DNA from: Pelomonas sp. SE-A7
Lineage (GTDB): Bacteria > Pseudomonadota > Gammaproteobacteria > Burkholderiales > Burkholderiaceae_C
Length of the DNA stretch: 64,000 nucleotides
Assembly (NCBI RefSeq): GCF_030345705.1
Contig: NZ_JAUASW010000002.1
Location: 682,001-746,000, forward strand
Direction of reading: 5' to 3'
Under the pieces are notes generated by a model. That model made no database searches. It saw nothing but the letters and a program-made list of their open reading frames with translations, and was not told where the DNA came from. Positions 24,096-33,255 of this stretch are shown here, piece after piece (positions within the stretch are counted from its first letter, which is position 1; each line of letters starts with the position of its first letter). The translations under genes were made by a program, and so were the position numbers.

Positions 24096-26660
24096 ATGGA
24101 AGTCTCCCGCACCCGCGCCCTGCGTGGCCCCAATATGTGGAGCCGTCACACCGCCATCGAGGCGGTGGTGAGCTGCAGCGGCCCCGAGCTCGCCATCACC
24201 GACCAGCCCGGCTTCGAGGCCCGGCTGCGCGAACTGTTCCCCGGCATAGGCGCGCTGCGCGCCGGCATGTCGCTGGCCCATGTGCTGGAGCAGGCCACGC
24301 TGGCCCTGCAGGCCCAGGCCGGCTGCCCGGTGACCTTCAGCCACACGCACACCACCTCCGAGGCCGGCACCTACCAGGTGGTCGTGGAGTACAGCGAGGA
24401 AGACGTGGGCCGCCTGGCCTTCAAGGCCGCCTGCGAGCTGCTCGTGGCCGCCACCAGCGGCGGCAGCTTCGACGACGACAAGACCATCGCCCAGCTGCGC
24501 GAACTGGACGAGGACGTGCGCCTCGGCCCGTCCACCGGCTCCATCGTCGATGCGGCCGTGGTCCGCGGCATCCCGTTCCGCCGCCTGACACAGGGCAGCC
24601 TGGTGCAGTTCGGCTGGGGCGCCAAGCAGCGCCGCATCTGGGCCGCCGAGGTGGACGCGACCAGCGCGGTCAGCGAATCGATCGCCCAGGACAAGGACCT
24701 GTGCAAGCGCCTCTTGCAGTCGGCCGGCGTGCCCGTGCCCACCGGCAGCCCGGTGGATACGGTCGACGAGGCCTGGCAGGTGGCCCTGGACATCGGCCTG
24801 CCGGTGGTGGTCAAGCCGCAGGACGGCAACCAGGGCAAGGGCGTCACCGTCAACGTGACCACGCGCGAGCAGCTGGAAGCGGCCTACAAGGCGGCCGACG
24901 AGATCGGCCATGTGATGGTCGAGAAATTCCTGCCCGGCAGCGACTACCGTCTGCTGGTGGTCGGCGACAAGCTGGTGGCCGCGGCCCGCCGCGATCCGCC
25001 GCATGTGATCGGCGACGGCGTGCACACGGTCAAGCAACTGGTCGACAAGGTCAATGCCGACCCGCGCCGCGGCGACGGCCATGCCACCTCGCTGACCAAG
25101 ATCCGTTTTGACGACATCGCGGTCGGCCGCCTGGAGATGCAGGGCCTGAATCCCGAGTCTGTGCCCGAGAAGGGCCGCCGCGTGATCCTGCGCAACAACG
25201 CCAACCTCAGCACCGGCGGCACCGCCACCGACGTAACCGACGACGTCCATCCCGACGTGGCCGCCCGTGCCGTGGCCGCGGCGCAAGTCGTGGGCCTGCA
25301 TGTCTGCGGCGTCGACGTGGTGGCCGAGAGCGTGCACCAGCCGCTGGAAGAAGTCAGCGGCGGCATCGTCGAGGTCAATGCCGCGCCGGGCCTGCGCATG
25401 CACCTGAGCCCCAGCTTCGGCAAGGGCCGAAACGTGGGCGAGGCCATCATCTCGCACCTGTACGGCGCCACCGCCTCCAAGGGCGACGACGGCCGCATCC
25501 CGGTCGTGGCCGTCACCGGCACCAACGGCAAGACCACGACCAGCCGTTTGATCGCCCATCTGTTCGCCACCCTGGGCCTGCGCGTCGGCATGACCAATAC
25601 CGACGGCGTCTACGTCGATGGCCGCCAGATCGATAGCGGCGACTGCTCCGGCCCCAAGAGCGCTCGCAATGTCCTGATGCATCCCGACGTCGAGGCCGCG
25701 GTGTTCGAGACGGCCCGCGGCGGCGTGCTGCGCGAAGGCCTGGGCTTCGACCGCTGCCAGGTCGCGGTCGTCACCAATCTCGGTGCCGGCGACCACCTGG
25801 GCATGAACTTCCTCAACACGGTCGAGGAACTGGCCCTGGTCAAGCGCGTCATCGTCCAGAACGTGGCGCCCAACGGCTATGCGGTGCTGAATGCGGCCGA
25901 CCCGGTGGTGGCCAATATGGCCAGCGTCTGCCCCGGCCAGATCATCTTCTTCGCCGCCGACCGCCACCATCCGCTGATGGCCGCACACCGCTCGCAGGGC
26001 AAGCGCTGCGTCTACATCGATGGCGAGCAGCTGGTGGCCGCGCAAGGCGCCTGGCGCGAGACGATTCCGCTGCGCGACATCCAGATCACCCGCAACGGCA
26101 CCATAGGCTTCCAGGTCGAGAACGCCATGGCCTCGGTGGCCGCCGCCTGGGGCGTGGGCCTCGACTGGGACACCATCCGCCGCGGCGTCGCCAGCTTCAC
26201 CAATGACAGCGACAACGCGCCCGGCCGCTTCAATGTGATGGACTTCCGCGGCGCCACCGTGATCGCTGACTACGGCCACAACGGTGATGCCATGCATGCG
26301 CTGGTGGCCGCGGTCGAGGCCATGCCGGCCACGCGCCGCTCGGTCGTGATCTCGGGCGCCGGCGACCGCCGCGACGAGGACATCACGATCCAGACCCAGA
26401 TCCTCGGCAAGGCCTTCGACGAGGTCATCCTCTACCAGGATGCCTGCCAGCGCGGCCGCGAGGACGGCGAGGTGCTGGCCCTGTTGCGCCGCGGCCTGGA
26501 AGGCGCGGCGCGCACCAGCAGCGTCGAGGAGATCCAGGGCGAGTTCGTCGCCATCGACCGCGCGCTCGAAAAGCTGCAGCCGGGCGAGCTCTGCCTGGTG
26601 CTGGTGGACCAGGTCGAGGAAGCGCTGGCCCATCTGGCGCAGCGCATCAAAGCCGGCTGA
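24096..26660 (+). CDS. cphA: Cyanophycin synthetase
   Basis: An 854-residue complete CphA, close to the usual length. Order: N-terminal domain (LRGPNMWSRHTAIEA), ATP-grasp domain (KPQDGNQGKGVTVNV, VEVNAAPGLRMHLSP) and Mur-ligase domain with an intact P-loop VTGTNGKTTT. The glutamate-ligase C-terminal part contains GRFNVMDFRG and ADYGHNGDAMHAL. It builds the cytoplasmic storage polymer multi-L-arginyl-poly-L-aspartate by alternately adding Asp to the backbone and Arg to the side chain, using ATP. It begins 29 bases after the CphA' stop and is co-transcribed with it. No cyanophycinase is in the window. Cyanophycin stores nitrogen, so regulation by nitrogen status is expected but not visible. 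Confidence 0.96.
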   Translation: MEVSRTRALRGPNMWSRHTAIEAVVSCSGPELAITDQPGFEARLRELFPGIGALRAGMSLAHVLEQATLALQAQAGCPVTFSHTHTTSEAGTYQVVVEYSEEDVGRLAFKAACELLVAATSGGSFDDDKTIAQLRELDEDVRLGPSTGSIVDAAVVRGIPFRRLTQGSLVQFGWGAKQRRIWAAEVDATSAVSESIAQDKDLCKRLLQSAGVPVPTGSPVDTVDEAWQVALDIGLPVVVKPQDGNQGKGVTVNVTTREQLEAAYKAADEIGHVMVEKFLPGSDYRLLVVGDKLVAAARRDPPHVIGDGVHTVKQLVDKVNADPRRGDGHATSLTKIRFDDIAVGRLEMQGLNPESVPEKGRRVILRNNANLSTGGTATDVTDDVHPDVAARAVAAAQVVGLHVCGVDVVAESVHQPLEEVSGGIVEVNAAPGLRMHLSPSFGKGRNVGEAIISHLYGATASKGDDGRIPVVAVTGTNGKTTTSRLIAHLFATLGLRVGMTNTDGVYVDGRQIDSGDCSGPKSARNVLMHPDVEAAVFETARGGVLREGLGFDRCQVAVVTNLGAGDHLGMNFLNTVEELALVKRVIVQNVAPNGYAVLNAADPVVANMASVCPGQIIFFAADRHHPLMAAHRSQGKRCVYIDGEQLVAAQGAWRETIPLRDIQITRNGTIGFQVENAMASVAAAWGVGLDWDTIRRGVASFTNDSDNAPGRFNVMDFRGATVIADYGHNGDAMHALVAAVEAMPATRRSVVISGAGDRRDEDITIQTQILGKAFDEVILYQDACQRGREDGEVLALLRRGLEGAARTSSVEEIQGEFVAIDRALEKLQPGELCLVLVDQVEEALAHLAQRIKAG

Positions 26661-26806
26661 TCAGCGGCCACGGCCCGGACCGTCCTGCAATTTGAGGACG
26701 ATTCCCGGGTCGCCCCTGGCCCCTCCCCGCCAATCGCAGTAAGGTCTCGGCCGCCTCGGCATGGCCCGGGGCCTGCTCGGCTGGCCGTCCTCGAAAGGAG
26801 GGGATC

Positions 26807-28084
26807 ATGGTGACTCGCTCATCTAGGCTCGTCTGCCTGCTGCTCGCCCTGGGCTCAACGGCCTGGGCGGCCGATCCCCTGCCCAGGGCCAAGCCCGAAG
26901 CGGTGGGCATGTCCTCGGAGCGACTGGCCCAGATAGGTACGGTGCTGCAAGCCGAGATCGCCAAGGAGCGCATGCCCGGCGCCGTGCTCGCCATCGCGCG
27001 CAAGGGCAAGCTGGTCCACTACCAGGCCTATGGCTACTTGGACAAGGCCGCCGGACTGCCCATGCCGCGGGATGCGATCTTCTCCATCGCCTCGATGACC
27101 AAGCCCCTGGTCGGCGCGGGCGTGCTGCAGCTGATGGAGGAAGGGCGTTTGCAGATGAGCGACCCGGCCAGCCGGTGGTTCCCGACACTGGCCAAGCTCC
27201 CGGTGGCGGTGCTCAAGCCCGATGCCGCACCGGACGCACCGCTAGAGACGGTCGCGGCGCGACGGGACATGAACATCCAGGATCTGCTGCGCCACACTTC
27301 GGGCCTGAGCTACGGGAATCGCAACGGATCGGGCGTGCAGAGGATGCTGCCGCCTGGCAACTTTCCATGGGCGGAGCCCATGACCGGCGCGGAGTTCATC
27401 GAACGCCTGTCCAAGGCACCGCTGCTGCACCAGCCGGGCACGGTCTGGGAATACGGCTTCTCGACCGACGTGCTGGGTCTGGTCATCGAGGCCGAGACAG
27501 GACAGACCCTGGGCGCGTTCCTGCAACAGCGCCTCTGCAAGCCGCTGGGCATGCAGGACACCGGCTTCGTGGTACCGGCCGCCCAGGCGGGCCGCGTCGC
27601 CAAGGTGCTGGCCAAGGAGCCGGGCACGGGCAATCCCCAGAATGCCCTGGACCGTACCGTCCCACTCAAGTTCGAATGCGGCGGGGCCTGCGCCGTGTCG
27701 ACGGCGGCCGACATGCTGCGCTTCGGCCAGATGCTGCTGAACCGCGGCCAGCTGGGCAGCGCCCGCGTGCTGGGCAGCAAGACGGTCGACTACATGACGG
27801 CCGACCACCTGGACCCTGGCATCGTCAACCAGGTCGGGAAGTCCGACCCATCGCGCGCTGGCTATGGATTTGGCCTAACCATGGCGGTCCGCACCACAGC
27901 AGGCGGCCCGCAGATGCTGGGCTCGCCGGGCGAATTCGGCTGGTCCGGTGCATTGGGCACCAACTTCTGGGTCGATCCCAAGGAGCAGCTGGTGGTCGTC
28001 TTCATGGCCGCGACGCCCGGGCCGATACGCTGGCACTACCGGCGCATGATCAGCGCCCTGGTCGATGCCGCCATAGTCGACTAG
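26807..28084 (+). CDS. Serine beta-lactamase-fold hydrolase (class C-like), exported
   Basis: A 425-residue protein with a signal peptide (VCLLLALGSTAWA|AD). The catalytic serine and lysine lie in SIASMTKPL (SxxK, SMTK). The second element appears as WEYGFSTDVLG in place of YxN, and GEFGWSGALGTNFWVDP corresponds to the C-terminal strand. This is the pattern of the serine hydrolase (PF00144) family, which includes esterases, D-aminopeptidases and class C beta-lactamase relatives. The substrate is unknown and there is no reason to call it an antibiotic resistance gene. A strong AAAGGAGGGG site precedes the ATG, indicating good translation. It stands alone after cphA (146-base gap). Confidence 0.85.
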   Translation: MVTRSSRLVCLLLALGSTAWAADPLPRAKPEAVGMSSERLAQIGTVLQAEIAKERMPGAVLAIARKGKLVHYQAYGYLDKAAGLPMPRDAIFSIASMTKPLVGAGVLQLMEEGRLQMSDPASRWFPTLAKLPVAVLKPDAAPDAPLETVAARRDMNIQDLLRHTSGLSYGNRNGSGVQRMLPPGNFPWAEPMTGAEFIERLSKAPLLHQPGTVWEYGFSTDVLGLVIEAETGQTLGAFLQQRLCKPLGMQDTGFVVPAAQAGRVAKVLAKEPGTGNPQNALDRTVPLKFECGGACAVSTAADMLRFGQMLLNRGQLGSARVLGSKTVDYMTADHLDPGIVNQVGKSDPSRAGYGFGLTMAVRTTAGGPQMLGSPGEFGWSGALGTNFWVDPKEQLVVVFMAATPGPIRWHYRRMISALVDAAIVD

Positions 28085-28102
28085 CCCCGACCGAGTCGAG
28101 GT

Positions 28103-28870
28103 TCAGCGGTATTTCGCGAGGATGCGCTGCAGGCCGCCATCGGCCTGCAGTGCCGTGATCGCCTTGTTCAGCTCGGCCAGCGTGAGAGTGCTGCGGCGAG
28201 ACAGCGCGCACTGGCTCTGGTAGCTGGAAATCACCTGAGGCCGGTAGAGGCTCAGCTGGTAGCTGCCCAGGCGCAGCTGGTAGTCCAGCTGCAGGCGGCC
28301 CGCCACCGCATAGCGCACCCGGCCCACGGCCAGCTTGCGCAGGTTCGCGGAGGCGTCGGGAGCGTCGTCGCGGACGAAGCTGCTACCCAGGATCTGCTGC
28401 AGTTCCGGATAGACGAAGCCCAGCACGGTGCCGATCCGCTGGCCTTTCAGCTCTTCGAGCTGGCGCGGGAACGGCGCGACCCGGCTGGTCAGCAGCAATT
28501 GCTCGTCGGGCAGGAAGGGGCGGCTCCAGTCGAGCGCGCCGGGCAGCCAGTCGGGCAAGTAGCCGCAGACGATGTCGGCCTGACTGCCGGCCACCAGCTC
28601 ATCGGCCAGGCGCTTGCGCGGCAGGACCCGAAACCGCACCTCGCGCCCCAGCCGCACAGCCAGGGCCAGACCCACGTCGCGGTGGATGCCGTCGACCAGG
28701 CGCTCCTGCTCCATCAGGGCCTGCGGCATCTCGGCCGTGTTGTCGACCAGCATGTGCAGCACCGGCAGTGCCGGCGCCGAGGCCGGCGGCTGCGCCCGGC
28801 TCGTGCCAGCCAGGGCCAGGCCGAGCAGCCCGCCCAGCGTTGCCAGCAAACGGCAGCAGCTCGGTTTCAT
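28103..28870 (-). CDS. Periplasmic amino-acid-type solute-binding protein (SBP family 3)
   Basis: A 255-residue protein with a signal peptide (LLATLGGLLGLALAGTSRAQ) and a two-lobed family 3 binding-protein pattern: DGIHRDVGLALAVRLGREVRF for the first lobe, DIVCGYLPDW, then RIGTVLGFVYP and the closing ALQADGGLQRILAKY. Family members bind amino acids or act as orphan receptors. No permease or ATPase gene adjoins it, so it may be an orphan binding protein, possibly with signalling function; that is open. The ATG at 28870 was chosen because it gives a good signal peptide; the longer upstream frame is the antisense shadow of the MATE gene. Confidence 0.83.
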   Translation of the reverse strand: MKPSCCRLLATLGGLLGLALAGTSRAQPPASAPALPVLHMLVDNTAEMPQALMEQERLVDGIHRDVGLALAVRLGREVRFRVLPRKRLADELVAGSQADIVCGYLPDWLPGALDWSRPFLPDEQLLLTSRVAPFPRQLEELKGQRIGTVLGFVYPELQQILGSSFVRDDAPDASANLRKLAVGRVRYAVAGRLQLDYQLRLGSYQLSLYRPQVISSYQSQCALSRRSTLTLAELNKAITALQADGGLQRILAKYR

Positions 28871-28937
28871 CGCATTACGTCCGCACAATGGCGCCCCATG
28901 CCGGCAGCTTAAGTCCGGCCCTTTTGCATTGCTTGAC

Positions 28938-30266
28938 ATGACGCAGGCCCAACCGCGCCTTGTTTCACTGGCTTGGCCACTTTTTCTCGAACTCTGCCTC
29001 GGCATTGCGGTCGGCATGCTTGGCACGGCCCTGGCCGCGCGCGTGTCGGACACCGGCGGTGCGGCATTCGCCCTGGCCAACCACGTGGTGGCCATGCTCT
29101 TCATCCTGTTCCGGCTGATAGGCGCCGGCATCAGCGTGGTGATCACGCAGAGCCTGGGCGGCGGCCGGCGCGACCAGGCCGACGCCCTGGCCCGCGCCGC
29201 CCTGGGTGCCAGCAGCTGGATGGGCCTGTTCATCGCCCTGCTGACCTGGCTGGGCGCCGAGGGCCTCCTGCGCCTGATGAATGCGCCGGCCGAGGTGCTG
29301 CCCCTGGCCCTGCCCTTCATGCAGGTGCTGGCGCCGGCCCTGCTGCTGGATGCCTGGAACTCATCGATGGCCAGCGTGATGCGCGCCCACCTGCGCACCC
29401 GTGACACCCTGGCCGTGATCGTGGCCATGCACGCCAGCCATCTGCTGCTGGCCTGGCTGCTGATGCCCAGGCTGGGCCTGAGCGGCTTCGCCTGGGCCAT
29501 GCTGGTCAGCCGGGTGCTGGGCGTGGCCCTGCATCTGTGGCTGTGGAGGCTGCGCCTGGACCTGGTGCCGCGCGCCGCCGACTGGTGGCGGCTACCGCGC
29601 GCCGAGCTGGCCGCCATGCTGCACATAGGCCTGCCGGGCGCGGCCGAGAACATTGGCTATCGCCTGGCCTTCATGGTCAGCGTGGCGGTGGCCGGCAAGC
29701 TGGGCGCCAGCGCCCTGGCCACACAGGCCTACACGCTGCAGCTGATGTACTTCATCCTGCTGTTCGGGCTGGCCACCGGCTTCGCGGCCGAGATCGTGGT
29801 CGGCCACCTGATTGGCGCCGGCGAGCTGCACCAGGCGCACCGACTGGTCCGCAAAGCCCTGGCCCGTGGCCTGGCGGTCAGCGTGCTCGTCGCGCTGGCG
29901 GCGGCACTGGCCGGACCCTGGCTGCTCCGCCTGTTCACCAGCGACCCGCAGATCATCGCCACCGGCAGCACCCTGCTGTGGATCACCGTGCTGCTCGAGC
30001 CGGGCCGTACCTTCAACCTCGTGGTGATCAATGCGCTGCGTGCCGCTGGCGATGCGCGTTATCCGGTGATGGCTGGCGCTGCGTCCATGCTGCTGGTGCT
30101 GGCCGGCGGCAGCTGGCTGCTGGGCTGGCAGTTCGGCCTGGTGGGCATCTGGCTGGCCTATGCAGCCGATGAATGGGTGCGCGGCCTGCTGATGTGGCGG
30201 CGCTGGGCCCGGCTGGACTGGGTGCCGCATGCCCGCGCCACTCACCGGCGGCTGCGCCGGCAATGA
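28938..30266 (+). CDS. MATE family efflux transporter
   Basis: A 442-residue membrane protein with about twelve hydrophobic segments in two homologous halves; both halves carry the family pattern (GISVVITQSLGGGRRDQAD in the first, GFAAEIVVGHLIGAGELHQAHR in the second). MATE proteins export cationic or organic compounds against sodium or protons. The substrate is unknown. It is divergent from the binding-protein gene with 67 bases between; the spacer holds a GCACAATGGCGCC stretch also found before cphA'. The ATG at 28938 follows a weak ribosome site; an upstream extension overlaps the divergent gene and was rejected. Confidence 0.9.
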   Translation: MTQAQPRLVSLAWPLFLELCLGIAVGMLGTALAARVSDTGGAAFALANHVVAMLFILFRLIGAGISVVITQSLGGGRRDQADALARAALGASSWMGLFIALLTWLGAEGLLRLMNAPAEVLPLALPFMQVLAPALLLDAWNSSMASVMRAHLRTRDTLAVIVAMHASHLLLAWLLMPRLGLSGFAWAMLVSRVLGVALHLWLWRLRLDLVPRAADWWRLPRAELAAMLHIGLPGAAENIGYRLAFMVSVAVAGKLGASALATQAYTLQLMYFILLFGLATGFAAEIVVGHLIGAGELHQAHRLVRKALARGLAVSVLVALAAALAGPWLLRLFTSDPQIIATGSTLLWITVLLEPGRTFNLVVINALRAAGDARYPVMAGAASMLLVLAGGSWLLGWQFGLVGIWLAYAADEWVRGLLMWRRWARLDWVPHARATHRRLRRQ

Positions 30267-30374
30267 GCCCGGCTCCCGGCGCTGTCGCCTGAAGCTGCGG
30301 CAGTAGAAACACCGTGGTCGCGCCGTGGCAGGCGCATATGCTGGACCGGTCCCAGGCCACCCCGACCGAGGCTG

Positions 30375-31811
30375 ATGTCTGCTGCGATAGACGAGACCCG
30401 CATGCGCCTGCTGCGCACCTCGCTGAGCGTGTTGCTGGCCGGCAGTCTGATCTTCGGCGCCAGCATGTGGTGGCAGGGCCAGTTGCCCACCAGCCGCCTG
30501 CTGGGCCCGGGCCTGCTGGCCCTGCTCAGCGTCGTCAGCCTGGTCCACCTGCGCCGCCGCCAGCCGCTGCACACGCTGGGTTTGCTGGCCTGTGGCGGCT
30601 GGGCCATCGCCACGCTGATGGGCTTCCGGGTGGAGGGCGTGCGCACGCCCATCCTGCTGGCCTATCCGCTGATCGTGATCTTCACCGGCTGGCTGCTGGG
30701 CGCGGCCTGGGCCAAGGTCTTCACCGGGGCCTCGGCCCTGGCCCTGCTGGCCATGGCCGGCGCCGAAGCGATGGGCTGGCTCAAGCCCATGGCGCCCATC
30801 CCCTCGTTCACGCTGGCCCTGGCCCAATGCCTGATCCTGGCCGTGGCGCTGACGCTGACGCTGAACCTGCTCAAGGTCTTCCAGGAACGCATGGACGAGG
30901 CGCTGCGCCTGGGCCGCCTGGCCGAGCAGAACCTGGCCACGGTGCGCACCCGCGAGCTGGAGCTGCAGCGCCTGGTCGAGGCCATGCCGGCCCTGATCTG
31001 CCAGTTCGATGCCGAGCTGCGCTGCGTGCTGGCCAACCGGCATTTCGCCCGCTTCTTCGGCCCCAGCGACGAGGAGCTGAACCGCCGGCCGCTGCAGGAG
31101 GTGTTCGGCCCCAATGCCTTCGACGAGCTGCGCCCGCTGCTGCAGCGCGCCCTGACCGGCGAGAGCCTGCGCCACCAGGCCCGCTTCGGCCTGGGCGAGG
31201 GCCAGGCCGAGCATGTGTTCGAGATCGCCATGGTGCCGCGCCGGCTCGAGGGCCATTCCGACGGCGGCTATGCCCTGCTGCATGACGTGACCGAGCGCGA
31301 GCGCAGCGCCGAGCGGCTGCGCCAGCTGGTCAGCCAGGATTCGCTGACCGGCATTGGCAACCGTACCCATCTGATGGACCGCCTGGGCCAGGCGCTCAAG
31401 CGCAGCGCGCGGCGGCCCCAGTGCTTCGCCCTGATGGTGCTGGACCTGGACGGCTTCAAGGCGGTCAACGACAGCCATGGCCATGAGCGCGGCGACCAGC
31501 TCTTGCAGCAGGTGGCCCGCACGCTGGCCGAGACGCTGCGCGCCGACGACACGGTGGCTCGGCTGGGTGGCGACGAGTTCGTGCTGCTGGCCGAGAACCT
31601 GCACAGCCCCGAGGATGCGCTGCTGATCGCCGCCAAGGTGGTCGAGCGCATCGCCCGGCTGGCCAGCCCGGATGCGCCCATCAGCGCCAGCCTGGGCCTG
31701 GCCCTGCATCCGCAGCAGGGCGCCGTGGCCGAGGAGCTGATACGCAAGGCCGACGTGGCGCTCTACAAGGCCAAGGCGGCCGGGCGCAACCAGTGGCGCC
31801 TGGCTGACTAA
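30375..31811 (+). CDS. Membrane-bound PAS-GGDEF diguanylate cyclase
   Basis: A 478-residue protein: five to six hydrophobic segments in residues 15-175, a short coiled region, a PAS domain at about 205-315 (LVEAMPALICQFDAELR), and GGDEF at about 325-475. The active site is complete: LDLDGFKAVNDSHGHERGD and RLGGDEF, with the RADD inhibitory site five residues before it. It should synthesise cyclic di-GMP in response to a membrane or cytoplasmic cue. Its stop overlaps by four bases with that of the convergent soxA gene. It is the second of three GGDEF proteins in the window. Confidence 0.9.
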   Translation: MSAAIDETRMRLLRTSLSVLLAGSLIFGASMWWQGQLPTSRLLGPGLLALLSVVSLVHLRRRQPLHTLGLLACGGWAIATLMGFRVEGVRTPILLAYPLIVIFTGWLLGAAWAKVFTGASALALLAMAGAEAMGWLKPMAPIPSFTLALAQCLILAVALTLTLNLLKVFQERMDEALRLGRLAEQNLATVRTRELELQRLVEAMPALICQFDAELRCVLANRHFARFFGPSDEELNRRPLQEVFGPNAFDELRPLLQRALTGESLRHQARFGLGEGQAEHVFEIAMVPRRLEGHSDGGYALLHDVTERERSAERLRQLVSQDSLTGIGNRTHLMDRLGQALKRSARRPQCFALMVLDLDGFKAVNDSHGHERGDQLLQQVARTLAETLRADDTVARLGGDEFVLLAENLHSPEDALLIAAKVVERIARLASPDAPISASLGLALHPQQGAVAEELIRKADVALYKAKAAGRNQWRLAD

Positions 31812-32515
31812 GGTCGCACTGCCGGTGCTTCCAGCGGCAGGCCGGTGCTGCGCTTGGCCAGATAAGCCTGCAAGGCCAGCAGCTCGTCGCCCTGCAGCGG
31901 CTCGGCGCGCACACCGACCTGGCAGTTGCGCAGCCGGCGACTGAGGCCGCCCAGGGCCTGCCATTCCAGCCGGTACTGCGGATAGGCCGCCACATGGCCG
32001 GGCGGTATCAGCGCACCGCCCAGGCGCCGGCCGGCATTGTCGTCATGGCATTGGGCACAGGACAGATTGAGCTGGCCGATACGCTGGCGGTAGAGCTGCT
32101 CGCCGCGCCGCTGCCAGTCCGCCAGCGCCGTATCGGCCTTGAGCGGCTGGCCGCGCGACTGCAGGGCCACCAGGGTCTCCAGCGCCAGCAGCTCGTCCTC
32201 GCGCAAGACCTGGCCCTGGCGCTTGCTGCGGCAGCGCTCGATCTGGGCAGCCAGCGTCAGGGGCTTGCCGGCGTCGAACCGCGGGTAGCGCGCCGCCGCG
32301 CCAGCCAGGGCGCCCGGTGCGCCGTGGCAGCCGGCGCAGGCCTGTGCGTTGGCGGGCGCCTGAGTCCACAGCTCGCGGCCCTGCTGGGCCCACAACATGC
32401 CGGGGTTCTGGCTGTCGTCGCGCTGCATGGCCTGCAGGGCCGGGCTGAGCTGCTGCAGGCCGGAGTCCGCCGCCATGGCGGCGCCGCACAGCATGGCCAG
32501 CAGCAGCACTTTCAT
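31808..32515 (-). CDS. soxA: Sulfur oxidation c-type cytochrome SoxA
   Basis: A 235-residue exported dihaem cytochrome: signal peptide (LLLAMLCGAAMAA), haem motifs CAGCH and CAQCH, and the isolated cysteine in RNCQVGVRAEP that in SoxA coordinates the active haem and is persulfidated. SoxAX joins thiosulfate to the carrier cysteine of SoxY in the periplasm. The ATG at 32515 overlaps the soxZ stop by four bases. It is the last gene of a leftward unit (Mo-hydroxylase subunits, soxX, soxY, soxZ, soxA). No soxB or soxCD follows; the next gene is convergent. Confidence 0.92.
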   Translation of the reverse strand: MKVLLLAMLCGAAMAADSGLQQLSPALQAMQRDDSQNPGMLWAQQGRELWTQAPANAQACAGCHGAPGALAGAAARYPRFDAGKPLTLAAQIERCRSKRQGQVLREDELLALETLVALQSRGQPLKADTALADWQRRGEQLYRQRIGQLNLSCAQCHDDNAGRRLGGALIPPGHVAAYPQYRLEWQALGGLSRRLRNCQVGVRAEPLQGDELLALQAYLAKRSTGLPLEAPAVRP

Positions 32516-32835
32516 CGCAGCTGAAGCCGCCGCGTCTCGCGGTGCTGGAATCCCTGGTCGCCGCGCCATTCGAAGCTGAGCTCGCCGCCGCGCTGAATCT
32601 GCAGCCAGAAGGCCAGGTAGGGATTGGCCGAGACCGCGGGATGCAGGTCGGCCGCGAACAGCAGCTCGCCGTCCAGCCGGCATTCGAAGCGGCGCAGGAT
32701 ATTGCGTGCCAGCAGGGCACCTTCGTCGCCGCGCCTGAAGCCGGTCTCCATCGCATGGGCGATCAGGCAGCGGACCTCGAAGGCTTCGCCGGCGCGTGGC
32801 GGCTCGGGCGGCAGCGTGATCAGGGCGCGGGCCAT
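32512..32835 (-). CDS. soxZ: Thiosulfate oxidation carrier complex protein SoxZ
   Basis: A 107-residue beta-sandwich protein matching SoxZ: EAFEVRCLIAHAMETGFRR, a CRLDGELLFAADLHPAVSANPYLAF segment that meets SoxY, and a final DNxG-like stretch reading RGDQGFQHRE. SoxZ forms a heterodimer with SoxY, which carries the growing sulfur chain. It lacks its own signal peptide, as is usual, and should be exported with SoxY through the Tat route. It begins nine bases after soxY and overlaps soxA by four. Confidence 0.93.
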   Translation of the reverse strand: MARALITLPPEPPRAGEAFEVRCLIAHAMETGFRRGDEGALLARNILRRFECRLDGELLFAADLHPAVSANPYLAFWLQIQRGGELSFEWRGDQGFQHRETRRLQLR

Positions 32836-32844
32836 GAACGTTCC

Positions 32845-33255
32845 TCAGCCCTCGATGCAGGCGGCCAGCGTGACCAGCACCTCGACCGAGGCCTGCCAGC
32901 AGCGCCCGTCGGCCGCGCGGGCCACGGCCACCAGCTGCTGGCTGGTGGCCAGGCGGATGCGGGTCGAGGCCCGCGGCAAGGCGCCTGGCCCGAACTCGAA
33001 CTGCACGACCTCGCGCAGCGGATTGAGTTCGCTGAACAGGGCCAGGCGCTGGATGCCGACTCCATCGACCGACAGCATCACCGGCACGGCGTTGCCGTTC
33101 TCTATCAGCGGCTCGATCTCTATCGCCACTCGGCCGGGCTGAGGCTCGATGCCGCCGGTGAACGCGAGGATGGCGGCCCGCAGCTCGGCCTGGTCGGCCC
33201 AGGCGCTGGGCAGGCCTACGGCCAAGGTCGCTGCGAGCAGGTGGCGGCGCTTCAT
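32845..33255 (-). CDS. soxY: Thiosulfate oxidation carrier protein SoxY
   Basis: A 136-residue protein with a MKRRHLLAATLA leader resembling a Tat signal. The fold pattern fits SoxY (NGNAVPVMLSVD, LFSELNPLREVVQFEFGPG). The carrier cysteine is present three residues from the end, but the tail reads TLAACIEG instead of the classical GGCGG arm, so the swinging-arm glycines are missing or altered. I have an impression that such tails occur in some betaproteobacterial SoxY proteins, but I cannot verify it. It holds thiosulfate-derived sulfur covalently. It overlaps soxX by four bases. Confidence 0.9.
   Translation of the reverse strand: MKRRHLLAATLAVGLPSAWADQAELRAAILAFTGGIEPQPGRVAIEIEPLIENGNAVPVMLSVDGVGIQRLALFSELNPLREVVQFEFGPGALPRASTRIRLATSQQLVAVARAADGRCWQASVEVLVTLAACIEG

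Noticed and set aside
21649..26633. Two very long minus-strand frames (807 and 856 codons) opposite cphA' and cphA
   Set aside because: They mirror the CphA codon bias and show no recognisable domain; the plus-strand proteins are clearly real.
26807..28084. Possible class C beta-lactamase
   Set aside because: The family is broad, the YxN motif is changed, and no ampR-like gene is present; only serine hydrolase is supported.
28614..28937. N-terminal extension of the MATE protein
   Set aside because: It overlaps the divergent binding-protein gene and has no membrane or leader character.
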